DNA from: Flavobacterium fluvii
Lineage (GTDB): Bacteria; Bacteroidota; Bacteroidia; Flavobacteriales; Flavobacteriaceae
Assembly: GCF_900129545.1 (NCBI RefSeq)
Contig: NZ_FQWB01000011.1
Location: 1 to 40,092, forward strand
DNA: 40,092 bases
Reading direction: 5' to 3'
Part shown: piece after piece, positions 26,626-35,700 of the stretch
Layout: each line of letters opens with the position of its first letter
Position numbering within the stretch: the stretch's first letter is position 1
Notes under the pieces: generated by a model
Databases searched by the model: none
Told to the model about the DNA's origin: nothing
The model's input: the letters and a program-made list of their open reading frames with translations, nothing else
Translations under genes and position numbers: made by a program

Positions 26626-28296
26626 ATGAAATTTAAACATATTTTTTCGCTTCTGGCTCTTGGTTTCCTGTTTTCCTGCAGCAAAGACTTTTTGGACGAA
26701 ACCCCGGTGGATTTTATTGCTGCCGAAAACGCTTTTAAGACTTACGATGACTTTAATTTGTCAATCGCAGGTCTCCATGACAAAGTCAGGGATGAGTTTT
26801 ACAGTATAGACGGAAACTTTCCGTTTGATTACACCTACGGAACAGACATAGTATTTGATGGCCAGCCCGATGCAAGACGTTGGACACCCTATACTGCCGT
26901 AATGCAGCCAAGCGGAGGCAATAGAGTACCTGAAACGCATTGGAGAGCTCTTTACAAGATTGTTTCCGAGTCCAATATGGCCATTTCAAGATTAGGAGAT
27001 GTTGAATTAACTCCGGTCCAGGAAAGAAATATAGAAGGTCGGGCCAGATTCTTTCGAGCACTTGCCTACAGAACACTTGTCTATTTGTATGGTGGTGTGC
27101 CGATAAGTTTGGAAGAGATTAAAGAGCCTAAATATGATTTTGTCAGGGCTACAAAGAAAGAGGTTTTGGAGCAATGCATCCTGGATCTTACTTTTGCATC
27201 CAACAATCTTCCTGGAATTACCCAAGTAAAAGATGGAGAAATACACGCACTGGCAGCTGCCCATTTATTGGCAGAAGTGTATATAGCCAATGGCGAACCC
27301 AAAAAAGCAATTTTAGCGGCAACAAAAGTAATTGATGATCCCAATACAGACTTAATGACAAGACGTTTTGGAAGTCGCGCCACTGAAAATGGACGTGATG
27401 TATATTGGGATTTATTTAGAGGAAAGAACCAAAACAGGACTTCAGGAAATACCGAAAGTTTATATGTAATCCAGTACGAGACAGACGTTCCGGGAGGAGC
27501 CATGATTTCTACTACCAAGGATGGAGGGTTTTATATGGAGAGACATCATGGACCAAACATAGGATCTTTGAGAGTGGGAGGGGTAAATCCTTTTTTATAT
27601 CCAGTGAGTGACTATACCGGAGGTAGAGGAATTGGATGGGCAATCTCGACCAAGCATTTCAGCAACACGATTTGGGTAAGCGATTTTACCAATGACATGC
27701 GAAATGCAAATCATAACTTCGTGAGAGTGTTCACTTACAATAACCCCCAATTTCCTTTATATTACGGAAAAACTATTTCAACCGAAAATCCTCCTGCAGG
27801 TATAACCGTTCCAGGCAGAAATTTTTATGCTTACCAGACCAAGGGAACCACTCCAGGAGAACATCCTGACAACTTGTATATTGACAAGACGAGAGGATTG
27901 CTTAATGCCAATGCTGGAGCTACCTATGCAGATCAATACATGTTCAGGCTGGCTGAAACCTATTTATTGAGAGCCGAGGCCTACATGAACGACAATCAAC
28001 AGGGTCTTGCCGCAGCCGACATCAACGTGGTTAGAGCTAGAGCCAATGCCAAACCGGTAGCGGAAGCAAACGTGAACATAGACTATATTTTGGACGAAAG
28101 AATGAGAGAACTTGGTGTAGAAGAAAAAAGAAGGTTGACTCTAATGCGTTTGGGGTTATTATACAATCGCGTTACAAGATTTAATTCTTATTACAAAGAG
28201 ATACAGGAATTTCATAATTTATGGCCTATTCCTTTCGTCGAAATTGAACGTAATACTGGAGCTGTACTCGACCAAAACCCGGGTTACGTAAATTAA
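26626..28296 (+). CDS. susD-like: SusD-like surface glycan-binding lipoprotein (RagB/SusD)
   Basis: 556 residues. Lipoprotein signal with Cys at 18 (GFLFSC) followed by SKDFLDE, which also fits the acidic surface-export signal of Bacteroidota lipoproteins. The SusD fold is shown by the N-terminal FLDETPVDFIAAENAF, the helical ARFFRALAYRTLVYLYGGVP segment (about 145-165) and the C-terminal ADQYMFRLAETYLLRAEAY helix and DERMRELGVEEKRR motif (about 485-505). It forms the lid over the SusC barrel. Only 10 nt after SusC, ending the unit at a strong terminator. Confidence 0.95.
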   Translation: MKFKHIFSLLALGFLFSCSKDFLDETPVDFIAAENAFKTYDDFNLSIAGLHDKVRDEFYSIDGNFPFDYTYGTDIVFDGQPDARRWTPYTAVMQPSGGNRVPETHWRALYKIVSESNMAISRLGDVELTPVQERNIEGRARFFRALAYRTLVYLYGGVPISLEEIKEPKYDFVRATKKEVLEQCILDLTFASNNLPGITQVKDGEIHALAAAHLLAEVYIANGEPKKAILAATKVIDDPNTDLMTRRFGSRATENGRDVYWDLFRGKNQNRTSGNTESLYVIQYETDVPGGAMISTTKDGGFYMERHHGPNIGSLRVGGVNPFLYPVSDYTGGRGIGWAISTKHFSNTIWVSDFTNDMRNANHNFVRVFTYNNPQFPLYYGKTISTENPPAGITVPGRNFYAYQTKGTTPGEHPDNLYIDKTRGLLNANAGATYADQYMFRLAETYLLRAEAYMNDNQQGLAAADINVVRARANAKPVAEANVNIDYILDERMRELGVEEKRRLTLMRLGLLYNRVTRFNSYYKEIQEFHNLWPIPFVEIERNTGAVLDQNPGYVN

Positions 28297-28329
28297 AAAC
28301 ATATAAAGACATTTTTTTTAGTTAGTCGT

Positions 28330-28367
28330 TTATCAGGTATTTTGGTCATACCTGATAAGCTTTTTTT
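28330..28367 (+). terminator. Terminator after SusD
   Basis: TTATCAGGTAT and ATACCTGATAA (11 bp, 7-nt loop) followed by GC and seven T. It resembles the element at 17277 in its TATCAGGTAT part. Confidence 0.9.
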
Positions 28368-28691
28368 AATGAATTTTTATGAATGAGTATCGACTTTTAT
28401 AAAGAAGAGAAGTTAACTTGCATATGCAAAACGTTCCTATTTAAGATATTTAGGAACACAAAAAACTACCAGAAAGGGATTATAATGTTGCGTTTTTTTT
28501 GCGGAATAGCAGCTAATTTCAACTGCCAAAAAGGAATTTAATCGCGTTATATTTTTTATTTTCAGATGACTAAAAGAGTCTTCCTTGTGAAGGCTCTTTT
28601 GTGTTTTATATAAATACGTTTTATTTTTTTTCAATAGCAATGGTAAAATTAACATACGTAAATTGTTGTTTATCAGTATGTAAAGGAGTGT
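28368..28691. other. Gene-free stretch with small palindromes
   Basis: No credible gene. It contains the 12-bp palindrome TTGCATATGCAA (28418-28429), the inverted repeat GTTCCTA / TAGGAAC (28433-28457), and a terminator-like hairpin at 28572-28600. An RNA between the last two is possible, but I see no TAnnTTTG box for it. Confidence 0.45.
28572..28605 (+). terminator. Orphan terminator-like hairpin
   Basis: AAAAGAGTCTTC and GAAGGCTCTTTT pair over 12 bp (one wobble) around a CTTGT loop, then GTGTTTTAT. No gene ends just upstream; it may back up the SusD terminator or end an unseen small RNA. Confidence 0.55.
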
Positions 28692-28756
28692 TGTCGGATT
28701 TTGATAAGCATTGTCGGATTTTGATAACACAAGATTGGTCAGTAAAATTAATTTTG
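28692..28756 (+). promoter_or_regulatory. HTCS-type operator and promoter, T9SS protein unit
   Basis: Two perfect copies of TGTCGGATTTTGATAA start at 28692 and 28712 (period 20). TAATTTTG lies at 28749-28756, 37 nt from the second repeat and 66 nt before the ATG. The site lies outside the duplicated segment, so its match to the other two is independent evidence for the spacing rule. Confidence 0.75.
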
Positions 28757-28821
28757 ACATCCTGAATTATAAACGATTATAATTATCAACTATTCAATTA
28801 TTAACCACAAAATTATTTATT

Positions 28822-30069
28822 ATGAAAAGAAATTACTCAGAATCAACAGGCAAAGGAAAAAGCTATTTTTTCTTGCAGCTTTTATTAATTGCCTTAATGG
28901 GTTCTCAAGCGAGTTGGGGACAACAGCAGATTATAGGCTCTCATCCAGCAGTAGATGGTGGTTTTGAGGGGCAAGTAACTAATGTGCCTCTTGCGCTTTT
29001 AACTCCTGGCGATACTTCTAGTCCAACTGAATGGACTTTAGGGACTGCAAATTCATCAGCAATTGTTGACAATACTGTTGGTAAAGCGCGATCAGGGAAT
29101 AATTGTCTTTCGTATACTGGAAATGGTGGGGCTACTCCTCTTGGTAATAAAACTTTTCAAAGTCCTACGGTGCCAACTTTAGTCGCTAGTGTTTCTTATG
29201 TGATACAGTTCTATTATAAATCTCCCACGGATCCAGCGGGAAATTTAAGAGGAGCCTTGAATGTAACTAGTAAAAGAGTTTCATCAGCTGTAGCGCTATC
29301 TCCAAGTTTTTCGGCTGATACTTGGATAAGAGCTTCAATAGTATTTACTCCTGTAACAAATCCTTTAGTTGCAACTCCTTGGGTAGGTTTTAGGGATGGT
29401 ACTTCTGTTGCTTTTTCAGGCAATATTGACGATTTTGTTATTTACCCAGCTACAGCTATTGATTTAACGGCTCCAACTCCAGCTACTGTACCCGGGGTTA
29501 CAGTTAACGGTAATGCTTTAGCTGTTTCTTGGACAGCTTCGACAGACCTTGATAAAGAAGGATATGTAGTTGTTCGTTATGAAACCACCCCCAATGCTGA
29601 CAATGATCCAAATGTAAATGGAATTTATGGGGTAGGAAACATTATTACAAACGGTACGGGTGCTTTAAGTGGTAAAGTTGTTTATATCGGAACGGCAACA
29701 TCTTTTCAAGATGTCGCTGTTGTAAGCAGTACAAATTATTATTACAAAATATATACGGTAGATAAAGCTTTTAATTACTCCGCTGAAGTGGAAGCTTCAG
29801 GAACAGCACCAGCACTTGGAGTTAATGATGTTGAACTTAATGCCAATGACATCGTGGTTTACTCCCAAAATCAAAGCATCAAGATCCAATCAGGAAATGG
29901 AATACTGTCTGACGTAAAAGTATATGATTTGGGCGGTCGTTTGGTAGCCAGTAAAAAAAGCATAGGATCAAATGAAACCATTATTCCATTGAATAAATCA
30001 AATGGAGTATATGTGGTAAAAGTAACGACTACTGATGGTAGAGTCGTGACCAAAAAAATAGTGCAATAG
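28822..30069 (+). CDS. T9SS-secreted protein with FN3 domain
   Basis: 415 residues. A long signal region (KSYFFLQLLLIALMGSQASWGQ) ends near residue 34. Residues about 40-215 form a beta-rich, carbohydrate-binding-like domain (GGFEGQVTN, SGNIDDFVIYP), followed by an FN3-like domain (about 222-330, LAVSWTASTDLDKEGYVVVR, YYYKIYTVDKAFNYS) and a type IX secretion type A sorting domain (about 345-415, VKVYDLGGRLVASKK, GVYVVKV). No catalytic motif was recognised. It carries the best-conserved TGTCGG operator, so it should be strongly induced with SusCD, which suggests a secreted glycan-binding protein. Role is inferred. Confidence 0.75.
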   Translation: MKRNYSESTGKGKSYFFLQLLLIALMGSQASWGQQQIIGSHPAVDGGFEGQVTNVPLALLTPGDTSSPTEWTLGTANSSAIVDNTVGKARSGNNCLSYTGNGGATPLGNKTFQSPTVPTLVASVSYVIQFYYKSPTDPAGNLRGALNVTSKRVSSAVALSPSFSADTWIRASIVFTPVTNPLVATPWVGFRDGTSVAFSGNIDDFVIYPATAIDLTAPTPATVPGVTVNGNALAVSWTASTDLDKEGYVVVRYETTPNADNDPNVNGIYGVGNIITNGTGALSGKVVYIGTATSFQDVAVVSSTNYYYKIYTVDKAFNYSAEVEASGTAPALGVNDVELNANDIVVYSQNQSIKIQSGNGILSDVKVYDLGGRLVASKKSIGSNETIIPLNKSNGVYVVKVTTTDGRVVTKKIVQ

Positions 30070-30101
30070 TAATATTGGTATTAGAAATTTAGAATACTAT
30101 T

Positions 30102-30129
30102 CAAGGCATTGATTTTTTTCAATGTCTTG
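30102..30129. repeat. Hairpin between two co-directional genes
   Basis: CAAGGCATTGA and TCAATGTCTTG pair over 11 bp (one wobble) around six T. No T tract follows, so it may stabilise or process the mRNA rather than terminate it. Confidence 0.5.
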
Positions 30130-30175
30130 AATGGCCTTTAATTCAAAACATTTTTTAACAATTAAAACAAAACAA

Positions 30176-30487
30176 ATGAAAAAATTATTTATTGTAGCCT
30201 TATTGGCTTTAGGATTGAACGGATTTGCGCAAGAAGCATCAGCTTCGTCCATAAAAAAAGTAGAGAAAATGACAGCGGAACTGTCTTTAACTGCAGAACA
30301 ACAAAAATTGATGTTGCCTTTATTTGAAGAGCAAAAAGTACTGTATGACGACATTAAGGCAAATCCAGACAACAAAGAAGCCGATAAAGTAAAAATTAAA
30401 GAAATTACCAAAAAAATGAACGCGATTTTGACAGCTGAACAAAAAGAAACTCAAAAAGCACTTAAAGCAGCAGCAAAAAAAGAATAA
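30176..30487 (+). CDS. Small periplasmic LTxxQ-like protein
   Basis: 103 residues from ATG 30176, where a clean signal peptide begins (MKKLFIVALLALGLNGFAQ); the frame is open 15 codons further up but those residues do not fit a signal sequence. The mature part is all helical and Lys/Glu-rich with two LTAEQ blocks (LSLTAEQQKLMLPLF and NAILTAEQKE), reminiscent of Spy/CpxP-type periplasmic chaperones. Ends in a KKE-rich tail and is followed by a terminator. It lies 107 bp after the T9SS protein and may share its transcript. Function is a guess by motif. Confidence 0.55.
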   Translation: MKKLFIVALLALGLNGFAQEASASSIKKVEKMTAELSLTAEQQKLMLPLFEEQKVLYDDIKANPDNKEADKVKIKEITKKMNAILTAEQKETQKALKAAAKKE

Positions 30488-30497
30488 TAATTTAACC

Positions 30498-30530
30498 AAT
30501 CCCGTCAAAAAAACGGGATTTATATTTTGA
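30498..30530 (+). terminator. Terminator after the LTxxQ-like gene
   Basis: AATCCCGT and ACGGGATT form an 8-bp stem with an A-rich loop, followed by TATATTTTGATTT. Confidence 0.75.
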
Positions 30531-30575
30531 TTTATTCTTGAGAAATTATGATTAACGATTGAGCAAATTTTTAAA

Positions 30576-32057
30576 ATGAACATACAATTGAAGATTGCAT
30601 TTAAAATAGTGGCGTGTTTCGTGTTCTGTGTTGGTTTTAATGCCCATAGCCAAACAGTCAATCCAAGCAAACCCATGGAAGTGTATTTGCTCATTGGCCA
30701 GTCCAATATGGCAGGTCGTGGCACTGTTGACGCACAAAGCCAGAATACATCCGTGGACATTTTGATGCTGGACAAAACGAATAATTGGGTTGGAGCCAAG
30801 GATCCTGTTCATTTTGATAGACCTGCTGCAGGAGTTGGGCCTGCTGTAAGTTTTGCCCAAGCCATGCTTCAGGACAAACCAAATACCCAAATAGGACTTA
30901 TTCCTTGTGCTTGGGGAGGTTCTCCCATAAAAGTATGGCAACCGGGAGCCAAGTATTTTGATAATTTTCCGTATGATGAAGCGATTGCCAGGGCGAAAAT
31001 AGCGATGCAAAAAGGCGTTTTGAAAGGCATTCTTTGGCATCAAGGCGAGACGGACAACAATCCCAAAAAAATGGAAGTCTATCTGGAGAAATTGAAAACT
31101 TTGGTTGGTAATTTGAGAAGGGACTTAAATGCGCCCAACCTTCCATTTGTGGCCGGTGAAATCGGGTATTTTAACAAAGTGAATAACATCAATGAAGTCA
31201 TCAATAAGCTGCCTGCGGAAGTAGAAAATACAGCCGTGGTTTCTGCAAAGGATTTGACGGATCGAGGAGACCAATTGCATTTTGACACTCCATCTGCCCG
31301 AGAACTCGGCAAAAGATATGCCGTTGCCATGAAAAATTTGGAGCAACCTTCGGCGGAAGCCAAGAAAACTGCCGCAAAAAAGTTGGAACAATCTTCCAAG
31401 ATAACTCAAAAAGCTACAGTGGTACTGACTTTTGATGATGCTGAGATTAGTCATTACACCAATGTGGCAAGTCTATTGTCAAAATATGGTTTTAACGCAA
31501 CTTTCTTTGTTTGCGAATTTCCAATTAAAAATCCAGGTGATGAGAAAGAATTAATGAATTGGAACCAGATTCGCGAATTGCATAAAAAAGGTTTTGAAAT
31601 AGGAAACCATACCGGACATCATAAAGACTTGACCAAGTTAAGTCTCGAGGATGTCAAAAAAGAAGTGGGTTATATCGAGGAAAAATGCAAAGAATTTGGG
31701 ATTCCAAAACCGATATCGCTTGCTTATCCAGGGAATCGCCAAGATACGATAGCTCAAAGAATCGTAAAGAGTATGGGGTATCAATTTGGGAGGACAGGAG
31801 GGGCAAGGTATTATAAAGTAAAAGAAGATCCAAAACTGGCTATTCCAAGCTATACCGTTATATCTTCCGATAAATATAAAGCGCGTACCTTGAATGCTTT
31901 GCGAAATTTAAAAGGAGAAGATGTCTTGGTCTTGACCTTTCATGGAGTTCCGGATATACTTCATCCGAAGTACTCTACCTCAATTGATTTTTTAAACGAA
32001 ATCCTGCAGTACTTAAAAGAAAACAAAATTAAGGTTGTTGCAATGAGAAATTTGTAA
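30576..32057 (+). CDS. SGNH acetylesterase fused to NodB-type polysaccharide deacetylase
   Basis: 493 residues with signal peptide (about 1-25, FNAHSQ). The N-terminal half (about 33-255) is a CE6/DUF303-like SGNH esterase: S43 in LIGQSNMAG, WHQGETD (E158) and D232 and H235 in GDQLHFDTP. After a Lys/Ala-rich linker (about 258-275) comes a NodB-fold deacetylase (about 278-493): metal-site D287 and D288 in LTFDDAE, H345 and H349 in NHTGHH, AYPGN, and the late TFHGV block. Both catalytic sets look complete. Together they could remove O-acetyl groups and N- or O-acetyl groups from the same glycan. Two such domains in one chain is an unusual layout. 55 bp downstream of a terminator; promoter not evident. 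Confidence 0.8.
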   Translation: MNIQLKIAFKIVACFVFCVGFNAHSQTVNPSKPMEVYLLIGQSNMAGRGTVDAQSQNTSVDILMLDKTNNWVGAKDPVHFDRPAAGVGPAVSFAQAMLQDKPNTQIGLIPCAWGGSPIKVWQPGAKYFDNFPYDEAIARAKIAMQKGVLKGILWHQGETDNNPKKMEVYLEKLKTLVGNLRRDLNAPNLPFVAGEIGYFNKVNNINEVINKLPAEVENTAVVSAKDLTDRGDQLHFDTPSARELGKRYAVAMKNLEQPSAEAKKTAAKKLEQSSKITQKATVVLTFDDAEISHYTNVASLLSKYGFNATFFVCEFPIKNPGDEKELMNWNQIRELHKKGFEIGNHTGHHKDLTKLSLEDVKKEVGYIEEKCKEFGIPKPISLAYPGNRQDTIAQRIVKSMGYQFGRTGGARYYKVKEDPKLAIPSYTVISSDKYKARTLNALRNLKGEDVLVLTFHGVPDILHPKYSTSIDFLNEILQYLKENKIKVVAMRNL

Positions 32058-32118
32058 TAAACCCAAGAATAAAATTAAAAATCAAATATTAACCAACAAA
32101 CAAATTAATTATTTAAAA

Positions 32119-32505
32119 ATGAAAAGATTACTAATTATCGGTGTTTTGCTTCTTTCAAGTTTAAGCTATTCTGCTAATAATTCTTCTGTTGCAGTGGATC
32201 AAGTGGCAGGGAAAGAACAAGACAGCATATACAAAGCAAGAAAAACATGGATAGAAGAAAGGAAATATGGGTTAATTGCTTTGTGTAACGAGCTTATAAC
32301 TGCCTATGATTTTCCCAAAACCAATATTGAAGCCGAAAGAGATAAATTGAAATTGAAGGTAAGGATGTACGTGAAGGAAATTAATGATGTAGATTATTCC
32401 GATGATAAAAAGTTTGCAGGAATCCAGAAAAAATTTGACAACATCGAATCCACTTTTAGAAGTTATCCACAGAAACTTAGGGAGAGGGAAAATTTGAAAT
32501 GGTAA
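32119..32505 (+). CDS. Small secreted protein of unknown function
   Basis: 128 residues with a signal peptide (MKRLLIIGVLLLSSLSYS). The mature part is predicted mostly helical, rich in Lys/Glu, with no Cys in the exported portion other than one in ALCNELI. No family recognised. It follows the esterase fusion by 61 bp and precedes the lyase by 228 bp, so it is probably made with them. It could be a small periplasmic helper; nothing in the sequence proves this. Confidence 0.6.
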   Translation: MKRLLIIGVLLLSSLSYSANNSSVAVDQVAGKEQDSIYKARKTWIEERKYGLIALCNELITAYDFPKTNIEAERDKLKLKVRMYVKEINDVDYSDDKKFAGIQKKFDNIESTFRSYPQKLRERENLKW

Positions 32506-32733
32506 CAAGACAAGCAGCAATTTAATGACCACTAATGCGGGAAATTGCAATTGTTCCAAATGAAGATAAATAGAATGCACCTAATAGTTACTAACTAAAA
32601 AAGTGTCCAATACCTGAATTTTTTATCAGCAATTGTAATAATTGATTGTGCCTAGTCCTAGAATATTGATAAGGAGCGCTTTTAATTAAAACGACAGGTT
32701 TACCAAGCTAATAGAACCACAAATTAACCAACC

Positions 32734-35700
32734 ATGAAAAACAGTACCCTTCGACTAATTATAATTATTTGCTTGGCTTGTCTACCCCTCCATGGTATTG
32801 CGCAACGCATTGTCCAGGATTTAGACAGGGGAGTCGTCGCTATTCACTCCGAAACTGCCAAGGCTTTTGTGTCTTGGCGTTTGTTTGCAACAGAACCATC
32901 CAATACAGGATTTAACCTCTATCGTTCATCGGGAGGGGGAACTGCAGTAAAACTGAATACAGCGGTTCTTGCTGCAGGTACAAATTTTACGGATGCAACG
33001 GCCAATTTTACCGTATCCAATGAATATTTTGTAAAAGCGGTTTTGAACGGTGTGGAGCAAGCAGCTGCAAGCCGATCCTTTGTGATGCCGGCGAATACTC
33101 CGGTACAATCCTATATGAGTTTTCCTTTGCGCCAGGATCGTGTTGGTTATGCTGTACGTTATGTCAGGGTTGGAGATTTGGATGGGGATGGGGATTATGA
33201 TTTTATTATCGTTAGGCGTTTAGATTCAAGTTTTGTTCCGGATGCAACCAGCACAATTCTAGTTGAAGCCTACAAACAGGATGGAACTTTTTTATGGCAA
33301 CTGGATTGTGGTCCCAATGGTGTTCTTGATGATAATAATATTGAGCCAGGCTCTTCAACAATAGATGTGGGACATGGTGATAATATAACGGTTTATGACA
33401 TCAATGGGGATGGAAAAGCGGAGGTAATTATCAGAACTGCCAATGGCGTGAAATTTGGCGATGGTACTGTTTTAAGTAATCCATCCAACGATGACGTTCA
33501 ATTTATATCCGTTCTCAATGGAATGACTGGGGCAGAAATTTCACGAACCCAATACAATAATCCCTATTTGGAACATGGTTCAATGAATGGACATTTTGGG
33601 ATTGCCTACCTCGACGGTATTCATCCCAGTTTGGTTTGGGAAGCCAAGAATAGAAAAGATGATGGCACTTTCAATGACATGACCACTGCCTGGGATTGGA
33701 AAAATGGGACATTGGTGCAAAAATGGCAGTTCTTTTTAGATCAATATCCGAAGCAAATCCACCAACAGACAGGACATCAAATTCGTATAATTGATTTGGA
33801 CGGTGACGGAAAAGACGAGATATGTCCATTGGGTTTTGTTATTGATGACGATGGATCAATGTTATATAATTTAGGGGATCAGGACATCTTTCATGGGGAT
33901 CGTTTTTATATCGGTGATTTAGACCCCAGTCGTCCCGGTTTAGAAATGTATGGAATTCAACAAGGGTACAGTGTTTCCGGTATTATGTGGTATTATTGTG
34001 ATGCTAAAACAGGAAAAGTTTTATTGGATCAAAAAAATCCTGACAATCTGGATATGGCAAGAGGAAATGTAGGGGATTATGATCCTCGTTTCCCAGGTTA
34101 CGAGTTTCATACGTTTACAGATTATTTGTATAATGTGTCCGGCGCTCCTACATCCAATGGCAATATGCCGTCTTCAGATCCGACTTTTAGAATTTTTTGG
34201 GATGGAGATCTATTGACGGAAGAGTTGGGGGATAAAAGAATGACCAAATGGAATTATTTGAATGACAAGGAAGATAGAATATTTATTGATGGTTTTAGTT
34301 CTTTCACGGGAATTCATGATGTGGGACCTAATACGCCCAGTTTTGTTGGAGATATTCTGGGAGACTGGCGTGAAGAGGTTATTTATGAATCGGCAGACTT
34401 TAAGGAATTGAGAATCTATACCACTCCAATTGCTTCCATGGAAAGAATATATACCTTGTCCCAAAACCCTGCCTATTTAAATGATTTGACCGTTAGAGGC
34501 TACTATCAAGGGCATTTGACCGATTTTTATATTGGAGACGGTATGCAGGAACCGCCTGTTTCTCCCATCCAAAAAGCGGATAGATATTGGACGGGAGCAA
34601 CATCTTCCATATGGGATACAACAAGCTCAAATTGGGCAACGAATTCAGGAAGCGCTTTGTATGCTGATCCAAATATCGTAATGTTCGATGCCAGAGGAAA
34701 TAACAGCAATCCAATAAATCTAAGCGGTAATTTTTCACCGGCCAAGATTTGGGTAATGAATCCTCAAGGCAAGGATTATGTTTTCTCCGGTACTGGAAAA
34801 CTCACAGGGACAATTGATTTTGTTAAAAGTTTGTCAGGTTCTATAACTTTTAATGGTAATTATGATTATACCGGAACAACCGTGGTTTCTGATGGTGCAT
34901 TAAATGTAAACGGAAGTATACAAAGCCAGGTGACAATAAAACCAAAAGGAGCCATTGGAGGAATTGGAACCTATAATGGCGGGGTTGTTTTAGAGAAAGG
35001 GTTTAATGTTAACGGTGGAAGAATTAATCCAGGAAAAGGTACTGATGAAAATTCAATAGGTTCTTTGGTTATTACAGGAAACCTAGTGGTTCCAGGAAAC
35101 AATAATTTTGCATTCGATATTATACCGGGATCAACAACGGTTAATGATAAGATAATTGTAAATGGAAATATTAATTTTTCTGGTAAAAACAGGATAATCG
35201 TGGCATTCAAAGATGGTGATGCTATAGCGGGAACGTATTCGCTTATAAAATCTTCAGCGACTCTTACAGCGGTTGCTGCCGATTTTACTGTGGAAGGCAT
35301 AAATGGCGTGCCGAACGAAATTATCATTGAAAACAACGAAATCAAACTTAAAATTTTGGCTCTTCGCAGTCCAGGAACCATTACTTGGAAAGGATTAATT
35401 GATAATAATTGGAATTTCAAAACAAAGAATTTTAACTTGGCCAGTGTTCAAGAAGCTTTTACTCCAAAAGATGTGGTAGTTTTTGATGAAACAGGAGCAA
35501 ACAAGGCGGTTCAACTTTCGGTTATTGCCAATACTTCAGGGGTAAGTTTTGATGCAACAAGTGATTATACTTTCAGTGGTACTGGAGCTATTGATGGTAC
35601 TGGTGATTTAATCAAATCGAATACGAATAAAGTAACATTGGACTTAACTAATAATACGTATACCGGGAAAACAATAATAAATGCGGGGACTTTATCGGTA

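Noticed and set aside
28437..28760. 107-residue minus-strand open frame
   Set aside because: It runs backwards through the terminator-like hairpin and the TGTCGG operator and has no recognisable features.
32506..32733. TGTCGG operator before the PL11 gene
   Set aside because: Only a single TGTCC at about 32603 is present, with no second repeat and no TAnnTTTG box at the right distance.
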